From assembly GCA_910584935.1 (NCBI GenBank), contig CAJUDU010000008.1, forward strand, positions 1-62,710: a DNA stretch of 62,710 nt. The letters run 5' to 3'. Below, one piece after another: positions 36,410 to 44,266 of the stretch (position 1 is its first letter; every line of letters starts with the position of its first letter). The notes below the pieces were generated by a model. It searched no databases. It was given only the letters and a program-made list of their open reading frames with translations, and had not been told where the DNA came from. The position numbers were made by a program, and so were the translations under genes. Source of the DNA: an uncultured Butyricicoccus sp. GTDB lineage: Bacteria > Bacillota > Clostridia > Oscillospirales > Butyricicoccaceae.

Positions 36410-38233
36410 TTAATCCCCATGGAGCTGTTTGTGGATATTTTGGGCAACGTTTTTGGGGACAACTCGCTGAAGTTCTTCCAGCGATGCCTGTTTAATGCGT
36501 TCAATGGTGCCAAAATATTTAAGCAGTTCACTGCGGCGTTTGCTGCCTACCCCTTCAACCTTATCCAGGGTAGAACCGCGCATCCGTTTTGCCCCCAGCG
36601 AACGGTTATAGGTAATCGCAAACCGGTGGGTTTCTTCTTGAATCCGCCCAATCAGCGCAAATACTGCCGGAACGGTGGAAATCCCAAATTCACGCCCATC
36701 CGGCGCAACCAAACCACGTGTGCGGTGATGGTCATCTTTGACCATGCCAAAGCATGGCACCGTGACGCCAAAGGAATCTAATACGCTCTGTGCGGTACGC
36801 ACATGGCCTAGCCCGCCGTCAATCAGGAACGCAGACGGCAGCGGACAGAACTTCTCATCGCCATCTTTCCAGTGCTGTAACCTGCGGGTCAGCATTTCTG
36901 CCATGGAAGCATAATCATCCTGCCCCTGTGCCGCACATACAATCTTAAACCGCCGATAGCGGCTGCGCTTGGGCTTAGCATCCTCAAATACCACCATAGA
37001 ACCAACGGTATCCGCCCCGGCAAAATTTGAAATATCATAACTTTCCAGTATGCGCGGCAATGTTTCCATGCCGGTCATACTTTGCAGGCGTTCCAATGAT
37101 TTGGCGCGCCGCTCCTGCGCGGTTTCCGTGCGGGCAATTTCTTCCGCCGCGTTTTTTTGCGCCAGCCGGATTAAATCATGCCGTTTGCCCCGCTGCGGCA
37201 CGGATAATTCGACTTTCCGCCCCGCAATTGACGCTAAAAATTCCGCAACTGCTGGCATGTCCTCTATGGTATCGCTGAGCAGCACATTTTTAGGCGCTGC
37301 TTGCCGGTAATACTGCTTGATAAATGCGCCCAGCACTTCGCCTGCGTCTTCATCAGCCGTTCCATCAATCAAAACATATTCTTTATCCTGTAAAGCGCCG
37401 CCCAAATAATGCAGCACAACCACACAACCTTTGGTTTGCCCCTGCACAAAGGCAACCGCATCCAAATCGGCAAATGCTCCGGCAACCACTTTTTGCTTTT
37501 CGCCCAGTGCCTGAATTGCCTTCACCCGGTCGCGCAAAATGGCGGCGCGTTCAAATTGCAGCTCCTCGGCTGCCTGCTGCATCTGTGCCTCTAGCTGCCG
37601 TGCCAGCCGCTTAGAATGCCCTTCTAATAAGTCAACCCCTTGCTGTACAAGTGCCGCATATTCTTCCGCTGAGATATCCCCTGTACACGGTGCAAGGCAC
37701 CGCCCTAAATGCTGGTTTAAACAGGGACGTTCTTTGCCGATATCCCGCGGGAATACTTTGCGGCAGGTTTTCAGCTTTAATGCCCCGTTGATGGCTTCTA
37801 TCACCTGATATGCCTGATGGCGGCTTAGATATGGCCCAAAATACCGGTCAGCATCCTGCTGCGGCTTTGGCACAACGGTAAATCCCGGGAAGGGCTGCGA
37901 CAGCGACACCTTGATATATGGATACCCTTTGTCATCTTTGAGCAGGATATTATATTTCGGTTTGTATTTTTTTATCATGGAATTTTCTAGCACCAGCGCT
38001 TCAAATTCCGATTCAGTGACGATAATATCAAAATCCCAAATATTAGACACCATTTTTGCGGTCTTGGGCGTATGCTGGGAACCGCTTTGGAAATACTGGC
38101 TGACCCGATTTTTCAGCGCCTTTGCCTTGCCGACATAAATCACTTCGCCAGCTTCATTTTTCATGATATATACCCCTGGCTGGTATGGCAGTGCCAATAC
38201 TTTTTCTTTCAGCCAGTCAAACCGCTCTCTCAT
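36410..38233 (-). CDS. uvrC: Excinuclease ABC subunit UvrC
   Basis: A 607-residue nucleotide-excision repair nuclease. It has an N-terminal GIY-YIG domain (PGVYIMKN, VIYVGKAKALKNRV), a UvrB-binding UVR segment near residue 205, an RNase H-like core (SYDISNFAG, AFLIDGGLGHV) and a C-terminal helix-hairpin-helix pair (VEGVGSKRRSELLKYFG). ATG 38233 has AAAGGAGG at good spacing; the GTG six bases upstream is too close to it. Confidence 0.97.
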   Translation of the reverse strand: MRERFDWLKEKVLALPYQPGVYIMKNEAGEVIYVGKAKALKNRVSQYFQSGSQHTPKTAKMVSNIWDFDIIVTESEFEALVLENSMIKKYKPKYNILLKDDKGYPYIKVSLSQPFPGFTVVPKPQQDADRYFGPYLSRHQAYQVIEAINGALKLKTCRKVFPRDIGKERPCLNQHLGRCLAPCTGDISAEEYAALVQQGVDLLEGHSKRLARQLEAQMQQAAEELQFERAAILRDRVKAIQALGEKQKVVAGAFADLDAVAFVQGQTKGCVVVLHYLGGALQDKEYVLIDGTADEDAGEVLGAFIKQYYRQAAPKNVLLSDTIEDMPAVAEFLASIAGRKVELSVPQRGKRHDLIRLAQKNAAEEIARTETAQERRAKSLERLQSMTGMETLPRILESYDISNFAGADTVGSMVVFEDAKPKRSRYRRFKIVCAAQGQDDYASMAEMLTRRLQHWKDGDEKFCPLPSAFLIDGGLGHVRTAQSVLDSFGVTVPCFGMVKDDHHRTRGLVAPDGREFGISTVPAVFALIGRIQEETHRFAITYNRSLGAKRMRGSTLDKVEGVGSKRRSELLKYFGTIERIKQASLEELQRVVPKNVAQNIHKQLHGD

Positions 38234-38270
38234 TGGCACCCTCCTTTCCCGCCCGCCAGCGGGCAGACAG

Positions 38271-38296
38271 AAAAAGCACCGCGTTGCGGTGCTTTT
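38271..38296 (-). terminator. Terminator of the HPr-like gene
   Basis: AAAAGCACCGC and GCGGTGCTTTTT flank a tiny loop on the minus strand, 13 bases past the stop. The stem ends in a T run and separates this gene from uvrC. Confidence 0.85.
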
Positions 38297-38308
38297 CTAC
38301 AAGCAAAA

Positions 38309-38572
38309 TCAATCAGTGAAGTTAGAGGTAATCAGCTCAACCAGCGCGTTGACAGCCTCTTCTTCATCCGGGCCATCAGCAATCAGGTTGATTGTTGTAC
38401 CCTTCGTGATGCCGAGGGAAAGGATGCCCAACAGACTTTTGGCATTAACACGGCGTTCTTCCTTCTCGACGAGGATCGTGCTCTTGAACTCATTCGCCTT
38501 CTGAATAAAAAACGTTGCCGGTCTTGCATACAGACCTACCTGGTTGGTCACCTGAACTTCTTTCGAATACAT
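38309..38572 (-). CDS. HPr-family protein lacking the phosphorylated His (Tyr15)
   Basis: An 87-residue HPr-fold protein. In the phosphotransferase protein HPr, His15 in GLHARPA carries phosphate; here the codon at position 15 is TAT, giving GLYARPA, so it cannot take phosphate from enzyme I in the usual way. The regulatory Ser46 is kept (NAKSLLGILSLGI). The pattern resembles Crh of Bacillus, which has Gln15 and acts only in Ser46-dependent catabolite control. It stands alone with its own promoter and terminator; no PTS genes are near. A Crh-like role is inferred. Confidence 0.9.
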   Translation of the reverse strand: MYSKEVQVTNQVGLYARPATFFIQKANEFKSTILVEKEERRVNAKSLLGILSLGITKGTTINLIADGPDEEEAVNALVELITSNFTD

Positions 38573-38649
38573 TTCCTCATCGCTCCCTATTCTTTAAGAT
38601 TATAAGCATTTACATAGCATAAAGCTTCCCTGCGTGAAAGGCTATATTT

Positions 38650-38678
38650 AGGATACCTTTTTTTCGGGCTTTCGTCAA
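38650..38678 (-). promoter_or_regulatory. Promoter of the HPr-like gene
   Basis: On the minus strand TTGACG (38673-38678) and TATCCT (38650-38655) are 17 bases apart, about 80 bases upstream of the start. The remaining intergenic sequence to 38815 shows no gene. Confidence 0.6.
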
Positions 38679-38815
38679 CATTAAATTTTGCTTTCACGGT
38701 TTTGTGTTTGTAGAAAATTCCGAGAAAAAGCAATTTCAATTGTGCCATTTCGCCAATAAAGCATGAAAAAATTTGCACAGCGGTGATATTTGCCCTTTTT
38801 CCTGCTTATATCATT

Positions 38816-41209
38816 CTATTTAAATTCCACGACGGTGACGCCGTTTTCCCCTTCGCCATATGCGCCATTGCGCACGGTTTTAATCTGTTTTTTGGGTTTT
38901 AAGTGCTGCTGGATGGCAGCGCGCAGCACGCCTGTACCTTTGCCATGGATGATGCGTACCGTTGGCAATCCGGACAGCAGCGCACCGGAAATAAACTGGT
39001 CAACTTCCAATATCGCGTCTTCCGCACACATACCGCGCACATCAATTTCACTAGGCACGGTTTTTAACCGCAATTCCCGCACGCCGCCGCTGCCACCTGC
39101 CCGGAATGTCTTTGCTTTGGGCTTTTCCGGCGCTTTGGCATGGCGCACTTCATTTGCTTTGACTGTCATTTTCATAATGCCTGCCTGCACCTGGATATTC
39201 CCATCCTTATCCGGGTCAGATAATACCGTTGCCACAATATTTGACACATTGAGCAGCTGCACTTCGTCGCCGCGCCGAATGGGGCGCGCCGCTTCAGGTT
39301 CAATGGTACGTTTGGTTTTTTCTTTGCGGATGCCGGTTTCCGCCCCGGTAATCGTACTGCGCAGCGCGGCACGCGCTGCCGCAAGGTTTTGTTCCGCCGC
39401 GTTTTCTCCGGCTTTTTTCTTCATTTCATCCAGCTCGGCAAATACAGTTTCCGCTGTCATACGTGCGTCTTTTAGTAAACGGTCAGCTTTTAACCGCGCA
39501 TTTTCCAAAATGCGGTCAGCTTCATCCTCGGATTTGCCGCGCAGGTTTTCCGCTTTATCCCGTTCGCTTTGTGCGGCAGAACGCAGGCGTTCCGCCTCCG
39601 CCTTATACTTTTCCAACATTTTGCGCTCTTTTTCAAGCTGTGCCAATACATCTTCAAACCGTGCGTTTTCAGTGGATACCTGTGCCCTCGCCTGCTCCAA
39701 AATCGCAGGCTGTAAACCCAATCGCGCCGCTATCGCAAATGCGTTGGATTTCCCAGGGATGCCTGTCATCAAGCGGTAAGTTGGACGCAATGTGCTGACA
39801 TCAAATTCACAAGAGGCATTTTCTACCCCTTCGGTTGTCAGCGCAAAACTTTTCAGCTCGGAATAATGGGTGGTTGCCGCGACAAACGCGCCCATTTGCC
39901 GCGCATAAGAAATGACAGATACCGCAAGCGCCGCACCTTCTACCGGGTCTGTACCTGCGCCAAGTTCATCAAATAATACCAAATCGCCGCGCGCACATTT
40001 TTCCATCATACCGACAATGGTTTTCATATGGGATGAAAATGTGGATAAACTTTGTTCGATACTCTGTTCATCGCCAATGTCCGCATAAATATTATCAAAT
40101 ACACAAACTTCACTCAGTTCGCTCGCTGGAATATGCAGCCCAGATGCTGCCATCAGGCTTAGCAATCCCAATGTCTTCAGCGACACGGTCTTACCGCCTG
40201 TATTTGGCCCTGTAATGACCAATGTATCATAGCCTTCGCCAATCGCAATGTCAATCGGGACTGCTTTTTTGACATCTAACAGCGGATGCCTTGCCCGTTT
40301 GAGGTCAACCCCATAACCTTCCTCCCGGAAATGCGGCGCACTCGCATTCATTTGGAACGACAATTTCGCCCGCGCAAAAATAAAATCAAGCGTGGTAAGC
40401 TGTTCATAATCCTGCTGTATAATCCCGGCACTGCCTGAAACTTCAGCGGATAACTCCGCCAAAATCCGTTCGATTTCCTGCTGTTCTTTGCCATCCAGCA
40501 TTTTAATTTGGTTGTTGATTTCCACCACTGCCGCCGGTTCAATGAACACTGTCGCGCCGGATGATGAGGTGTCATGCACAAGCCCTGGAACATCGCCGCG
40601 GTGCTCCGCTTTGACCGGCACAACATAACGCCCATTGCGCTGGGTGATAATGGTTTCCTGCAAATATTTTGCGCGTTCCCCTGAAATCATGCGCCCAAGT
40701 GTTTCCCGCACTTTGCCGGAAATCTGGCGCTTTTGCCGCCGGATTGACGCCAGTTCTGGGCTGGCGCCATCGGCAATTTCTTCTTCGCTGATGATACACG
40801 AAGTGATATGTTCTTCCAGCGTGCGGTTGCCAGTCAGCAGACGGTAAATTGGCGTCAAAGAAGTTTTCTCTTCCTGTTCGGCAAAATATCCCTGCATCAG
40901 CCGTGCGCATTGCAGCAACGATGCAACGTCTAACAATTCCCGCAAATTCAGCACGCCGCTGATATCTGCCCGCCGTACCGCGCCTAAAACATCCCGAATA
41001 CCGCCCAAAGATGGGCTGCCTTGCCGTACCATTAAATCTTTGGCGTCGGAGGTCTGCTGAAGCCATAACGCAGCTTCTTCCCGGTCTGTGACCGGGCGCA
41101 ATGCCTCACATAGTTCCTTGCCGCGGACAGATACTGCCTGCCCTGCGAGCTGCTCCAGCACTGAAAAATATTCCAGTGTGCGCAGCGATTTTTCTGCTAA
41201 ACGATTCAT
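38816..41209 (-). CDS. mutS2: MutS2-family ATPase/endonuclease
   Basis: A 797-residue protein linked to suppression of recombination and, in more recent work on the family, rescue of collided ribosomes. It has the MutS core and ATPase (ITGPNTGGKTVSLKTLG, VLFDELGAGTDPVEG), then a coiled coil (about 515-600). The C-terminal Smr domain includes EIDVRGMCAEDAI and IIHGKGTGVLRAA. The length is normal. It is the last gene of the ybeY-to-mutS2 block. Confidence 0.96.
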   Translation of the reverse strand: MNRLAEKSLRTLEYFSVLEQLAGQAVSVRGKELCEALRPVTDREEAALWLQQTSDAKDLMVRQGSPSLGGIRDVLGAVRRADISGVLNLRELLDVASLLQCARLMQGYFAEQEEKTSLTPIYRLLTGNRTLEEHITSCIISEEEIADGASPELASIRRQKRQISGKVRETLGRMISGERAKYLQETIITQRNGRYVVPVKAEHRGDVPGLVHDTSSSGATVFIEPAAVVEINNQIKMLDGKEQQEIERILAELSAEVSGSAGIIQQDYEQLTTLDFIFARAKLSFQMNASAPHFREEGYGVDLKRARHPLLDVKKAVPIDIAIGEGYDTLVITGPNTGGKTVSLKTLGLLSLMAASGLHIPASELSEVCVFDNIYADIGDEQSIEQSLSTFSSHMKTIVGMMEKCARGDLVLFDELGAGTDPVEGAALAVSVISYARQMGAFVAATTHYSELKSFALTTEGVENASCEFDVSTLRPTYRLMTGIPGKSNAFAIAARLGLQPAILEQARAQVSTENARFEDVLAQLEKERKMLEKYKAEAERLRSAAQSERDKAENLRGKSEDEADRILENARLKADRLLKDARMTAETVFAELDEMKKKAGENAAEQNLAAARAALRSTITGAETGIRKEKTKRTIEPEAARPIRRGDEVQLLNVSNIVATVLSDPDKDGNIQVQAGIMKMTVKANEVRHAKAPEKPKAKTFRAGGSGGVRELRLKTVPSEIDVRGMCAEDAILEVDQFISGALLSGLPTVRIIHGKGTGVLRAAIQQHLKPKKQIKTVRNGAYGEGENGVTVVEFK

Positions 41210-41249
41210 CTTATTCCTGCTCCAAAAAAAATATTTCGGTTTTCTCCCT

Positions 41250-41996
41250 TTAAAACAGGGAATGATAAAAATCTAACGTATGGAAATCCCGTTCGGCGTA
41301 ATAAAGCGCGTATTTTTCACACACGACCGCAAGCTGCCGCAAAGATTCCCCGCCAAGTGCAAAGGAAAATACACACGGCATGCCACTGGTAATAATATGC
41401 GCCATTGCCGCATATGTGCCCTGCGGCAATGGTATTGCATCCTTGCTGCCCAAGCGCCGCAGGCAATCCGCATCCAACACCACGCCATCTTTTACCGAAA
41501 AATATATCGTGCCCTCTACTGGCTTGCCGCATACGCCGCATCCGGATAAATCTGGCAAAAAACCAGATTCCGCCATCAGGCGCAGTTCAAATGCCGCTTT
41601 TACCAATGTTTTATCTCGTTTCTGTTCAGCCAGCGCACGCAGCGCATATAAAAACAAACGTGTGACCGCGGGATTTTCTACTTCATCGGTTTCCGCGCAG
41701 CAAAGCTCCACAAAATAACAGCACAATGTATAAGTTTCAATATCCGCCGTTACGCCCCAAAATGAACGAACAATCTCTGCATCTGTCAGGGTGTACCTGC
41801 CGCGACTGTGATAAAGCGTTAGTTCACTCCAGCAAAATAGCCGCACGGCGGCTGTTTGCCGCCCATTGCGCCGCCGCACCCCTTTACATAATATTTCTAT
41901 GCGCTGCCCCTGCTCGGTTAAAACCGTTATGTAACGGTCCGCGTCACCAAAATCGGTTTCGCGGATAATAAGCCCTTTTATCGTCAGATGCTGCAT
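41250..41996 (-). CDS. recO: DNA repair protein RecO
   Basis: A 248-residue recombination mediator of the RecFOR pathway. The N-terminal OB fold starts LTIKGLIIRETDFGDADRY; a helical C-terminal domain has a zinc site that includes CGVCGKP and a later Cys. GAGGGAG lies just before ATG 41996. The start overlaps the upstream small gene. Confidence 0.93.
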   Translation of the reverse strand: MQHLTIKGLIIRETDFGDADRYITVLTEQGQRIEILCKGVRRRNGRQTAAVRLFCWSELTLYHSRGRYTLTDAEIVRSFWGVTADIETYTLCCYFVELCCAETDEVENPAVTRLFLYALRALAEQKRDKTLVKAAFELRLMAESGFLPDLSGCGVCGKPVEGTIYFSVKDGVVLDADCLRRLGSKDAIPLPQGTYAAMAHIITSGMPCVFSFALGGESLRQLAVVCEKYALYYAERDFHTLDFYHSLF

Positions 41997-42084
41997 GGTG
42001 CTCCCTCTGCATATCCCTGTATTGCATATACGCCATCGGGTCCCCAGTTTCTATGAACGCATCCCAATATTGCTGCAATGTCAT
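41947..42084 (-). CDS. yqzL: YqzL-like small protein
   Basis: A 45-residue ORF read on the minus strand: it opens MTLQQYWDAFIETGDPMAYM and ends at TGA. The pattern aromatic-x-x-F-x-x-TG-x-x-x-AY is that of the YqzL family, which lies between era and recO in many Firmicutes, as here. AAAGGGAG sits 11 bases upstream. It overlaps the recO start by 50 bases in another frame, so recO translation may depend on it. Function is unknown. Confidence 0.7.
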
Positions 42085-42154
42085 TTTATCGCACACTCCC
42101 TTTCACACCTTAGCATAACCGGAAGCCGCGACTGTTACCACAGGGAATTTTTTG

Positions 42155-43048
42155 TTATTCATCCTGATAGCCAAAACTGCGCATTTGAAACGTATTATTG
42201 CGCCAGCCTTCTTTTACCTTCACCCATAATTCCAAAAACACATGGGTATCCAAATTGCGTTCCATCTCAAGCCGGGCGGATTTACCGATTTTTTTCAGCA
42301 TCTCTCCATTTTTCCCGATAATAATCCCTTTATGGCTGGCTTTTTCGCAATAAATCGCCGCATTGATTTCAATTAAGCCATTTTCCCGCTCATTCCAACG
42401 CTCAATGCCAACGGCTACACCATGCGGCACTTCCCGGTCTAATAAACGCAGCATTTTTTCCCGGATAATTTCTGCCACAATCTGCTGCTGTGGCTGGTCG
42501 GATACCATGCCTTCCGGGAATAATGCGGGGCTTTCCAGCGCGAATTTCTCCAGTTCATCCAACAAAATGCCTGTATTTTCCCCTGTGCGCGCCGATAACG
42601 GCACAACAGCGTCAAAATCATACCGCGCCGCATAAACTGAAATCACTTCCAACAGCGCTTCATGCGGCACCGTATCCACTTTATTGATGGCCAACACCAC
42701 AGGTACGCCATTTTTTTCAGCTTCTGCAATCAAGCTTTCTTCCGGCGCGCCAATGCGCGGGACTGGCTCTACCACCAACGCTGCCGCATCCACTTCCGCT
42801 ACACTTTCGGTTGCAACTTTTACCATAAAATCACCCAGCCGTGAACGCGGCTTGTGCAGCCCAGGCGTATCCAAAAACACAAACTGGCAATCATTTTTTG
42901 ACAAGACCCCAGTAATCCGGGTGCGCGTAGTCTGCGGCTTGCTTGATACAATCGCCACTTTACAGCCTACAAGCTTGTTTACCAGCGTCGATTTGCCTAC
43001 ATTCGGACGCCCTACGACCGAAATAACCGCCGTCTTTTTAATCTCCAT
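42155..43048 (-). CDS. era: GTPase Era
   Basis: A 297-residue ribosome-assembly GTPase binding the 3' end of 16S rRNA. G motifs are GRPNVGKSTLVN, DTPGLHKP and NKVD; the C-terminal KH domain includes IIIGKNGEMLKKIG. AGGAG precedes the start. It follows dgkA by 13 bases. Confidence 0.97.
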   Translation of the reverse strand: MEIKKTAVISVVGRPNVGKSTLVNKLVGCKVAIVSSKPQTTRTRITGVLSKNDCQFVFLDTPGLHKPRSRLGDFMVKVATESVAEVDAAALVVEPVPRIGAPEESLIAEAEKNGVPVVLAINKVDTVPHEALLEVISVYAARYDFDAVVPLSARTGENTGILLDELEKFALESPALFPEGMVSDQPQQQIVAEIIREKMLRLLDREVPHGVAVGIERWNERENGLIEINAAIYCEKASHKGIIIGKNGEMLKKIGKSARLEMERNLDTHVFLELWVKVKEGWRNNTFQMRSFGYQDE

Positions 43049-43061
43049 AAATTTTTCTCCT

Positions 43062-43529
43062 TTATTTCAGCCTGCCATAACAAAAAATAAATACACCTGC
43101 CACAGGCAGCGATAAGCCAAATAATATCAGCCCCCAAATATGCCGGCATAAAACACAAACCGCCCGCCACAGCGCACCGCCAGGCAGGAAAAACACTGCC
43201 CCAACCACCACACAAAATAAGGCGCACAAAAATACCGCTGCTGCCGCAATATCTTTTGCCTGCCGTATCTGTTCGTCATAACCTGCCGCCTGTTTGTCGC
43301 ATAACCGCTCAATTGCTGTATTCAGCAGTTCTGCCGCCATCATCAGCGCAAAACATAAACATAATACCGCGTATTTGACCACATCCAGCCCGCCAAGCAG
43401 TGCAAAAACTGACACATATACCGCCGCTGTAAGATGGATGCGGAAATTGCGTTCTGTGCGCACACAGGCACGGAATCCCTGCCAGGCATACTGAAAACTT
43501 TGCCGCAGGCGCCGTATCTCATGGTTCAT
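43062..43529 (-). CDS. dgkA: Undecaprenol/diacylglycerol kinase family protein
   Basis: A 155-residue integral membrane kinase; Gram-positive members phosphorylate undecaprenol to recycle the lipid carrier. The family motif AELLNTAIERLCD is followed by KDIAAAAVFLCA. After the usual three helices it has an extra C-terminal part with one or two more hydrophobic segments (about residues 115-150). Its ATG overlaps the ybeY stop (ATGA). Confidence 0.92.
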   Translation of the reverse strand: MNHEIRRLRQSFQYAWQGFRACVRTERNFRIHLTAAVYVSVFALLGGLDVVKYAVLCLCFALMMAAELLNTAIERLCDKQAAGYDEQIRQAKDIAAAAVFLCALFCVVVGAVFFLPGGALWRAVCVLCRHIWGLILFGLSLPVAGVFIFCYGRLK

Positions 43530-44020
43530 GGACGCGTCAAGCCTACTGCTGATAAAATGATTTCTTCCTGCTGGCGCATGAGCAGCCGGTCAGCTTCATC
43601 CCGTTCATGGTCAAAACCCAACAGATGCAATACAGAATGCACAGTTAAAAAACCGCATTCCCGTGCGGTGGAATGTCCAAATTCCTGCGCCTGCTGCTGT
43701 GCCCGCTTATAATTCAAAATGACATCGCCTAACATAATATCCGTATAGATTACTGTATCATTTTCCAAATCTTCCTGCGGTTCGCCATTATAAAACGTAT
43801 ACATTGGGAAACTTAAAACATCTGTCACTATATCCTTGCTGCGGTATTGCCGGTTCATCGCCTGAATGGTATCATCATCAACGATAGTGACATCTACAAA
43901 CGCATCAAACCCTACTTTTTCCTGTGTTAATGCCTGTTTCGCACACTGCGTCACCAGCTGACGGATTTCTTCTTCATTTTCAAGTTCCACTTCTGATGTC
44001 ACACGAACACTATATTCCAT
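43526..44020 (-). CDS. ybeY: Endoribonuclease YbeY
   Basis: A 164-residue metal-dependent RNase for rRNA maturation. The zinc site HSVLHLLGFDHERD is near the C terminus; NRQYRSKDIVTDVLSFP is the other family signature. I start it at ATG 44020 (MEYSVRV), after GGGAGGAG; the longer frame to 44056 adds a non-conserved stretch. It is the first gene of the block. Confidence 0.95.
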   Translation of the reverse strand: MEYSVRVTSEVELENEEEIRQLVTQCAKQALTQEKVGFDAFVDVTIVDDDTIQAMNRQYRSKDIVTDVLSFPMYTFYNGEPQEDLENDTVIYTDIMLGDVILNYKRAQQQAQEFGHSTARECGFLTVHSVLHLLGFDHERDEADRLLMRQQEEIILSAVGLTRP

Positions 44021-44088
44021 AACAAAAACTTCTCCTCCCAAAAAGCACAACACCATTTCCCGTTTGATGTATCATGCCGCTTGCGGAC

Positions 44089-44097
44089 ATTATACCA
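44089..44097 (-). promoter_or_regulatory. Extended -10 promoter of the ybeY-mutS2 block
   Basis: TGGTATAAT on the minus strand, about 70 bases upstream of ybeY. There is no strong -35. It faces away from the recQ promoter. Confidence 0.5.
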
Positions 44098-44210
44098 CAG
44101 CATTCCCAAAAAATTAACCCCTTTCTGAAATTCCTTTTATCCAGAAAACCTTTATTTTCAAACATTGCCTTGATTGTTTTCAGCAGAAAGGGCGCCTCCC
44201 CCATGGAGGG

Positions 44211-44240
44211 TTGCTTTTGGTAGGGCATTTACGGTATAAT
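44211..44240 (+). promoter_or_regulatory. Promoter of recQ and possibly the genes to 51265
   Basis: TTGCTT (44211-44216) and TATAAT (44235-44240) are 18 bases apart, with the recQ start 27 bases further on. AAGGGGG gives the ribosome binding site. No later strong promoter was seen before the terminator at 51283. Confidence 0.65.
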
Positions 44241-44266
44241 ATTCTTGACCAGCAAGGGGGCATACT

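Noticed and set aside
38587..38778. Minus-strand 63-codon ORF upstream of the HPr-like gene
   Set aside because: It overlaps the predicted promoter of that gene and shows no conserved pattern.
44194..44210. Small GC palindrome (CCTCCCCCATGGAGGG) just before the recQ promoter
   Set aside because: Imperfect and short; no T run and no gene it would serve.
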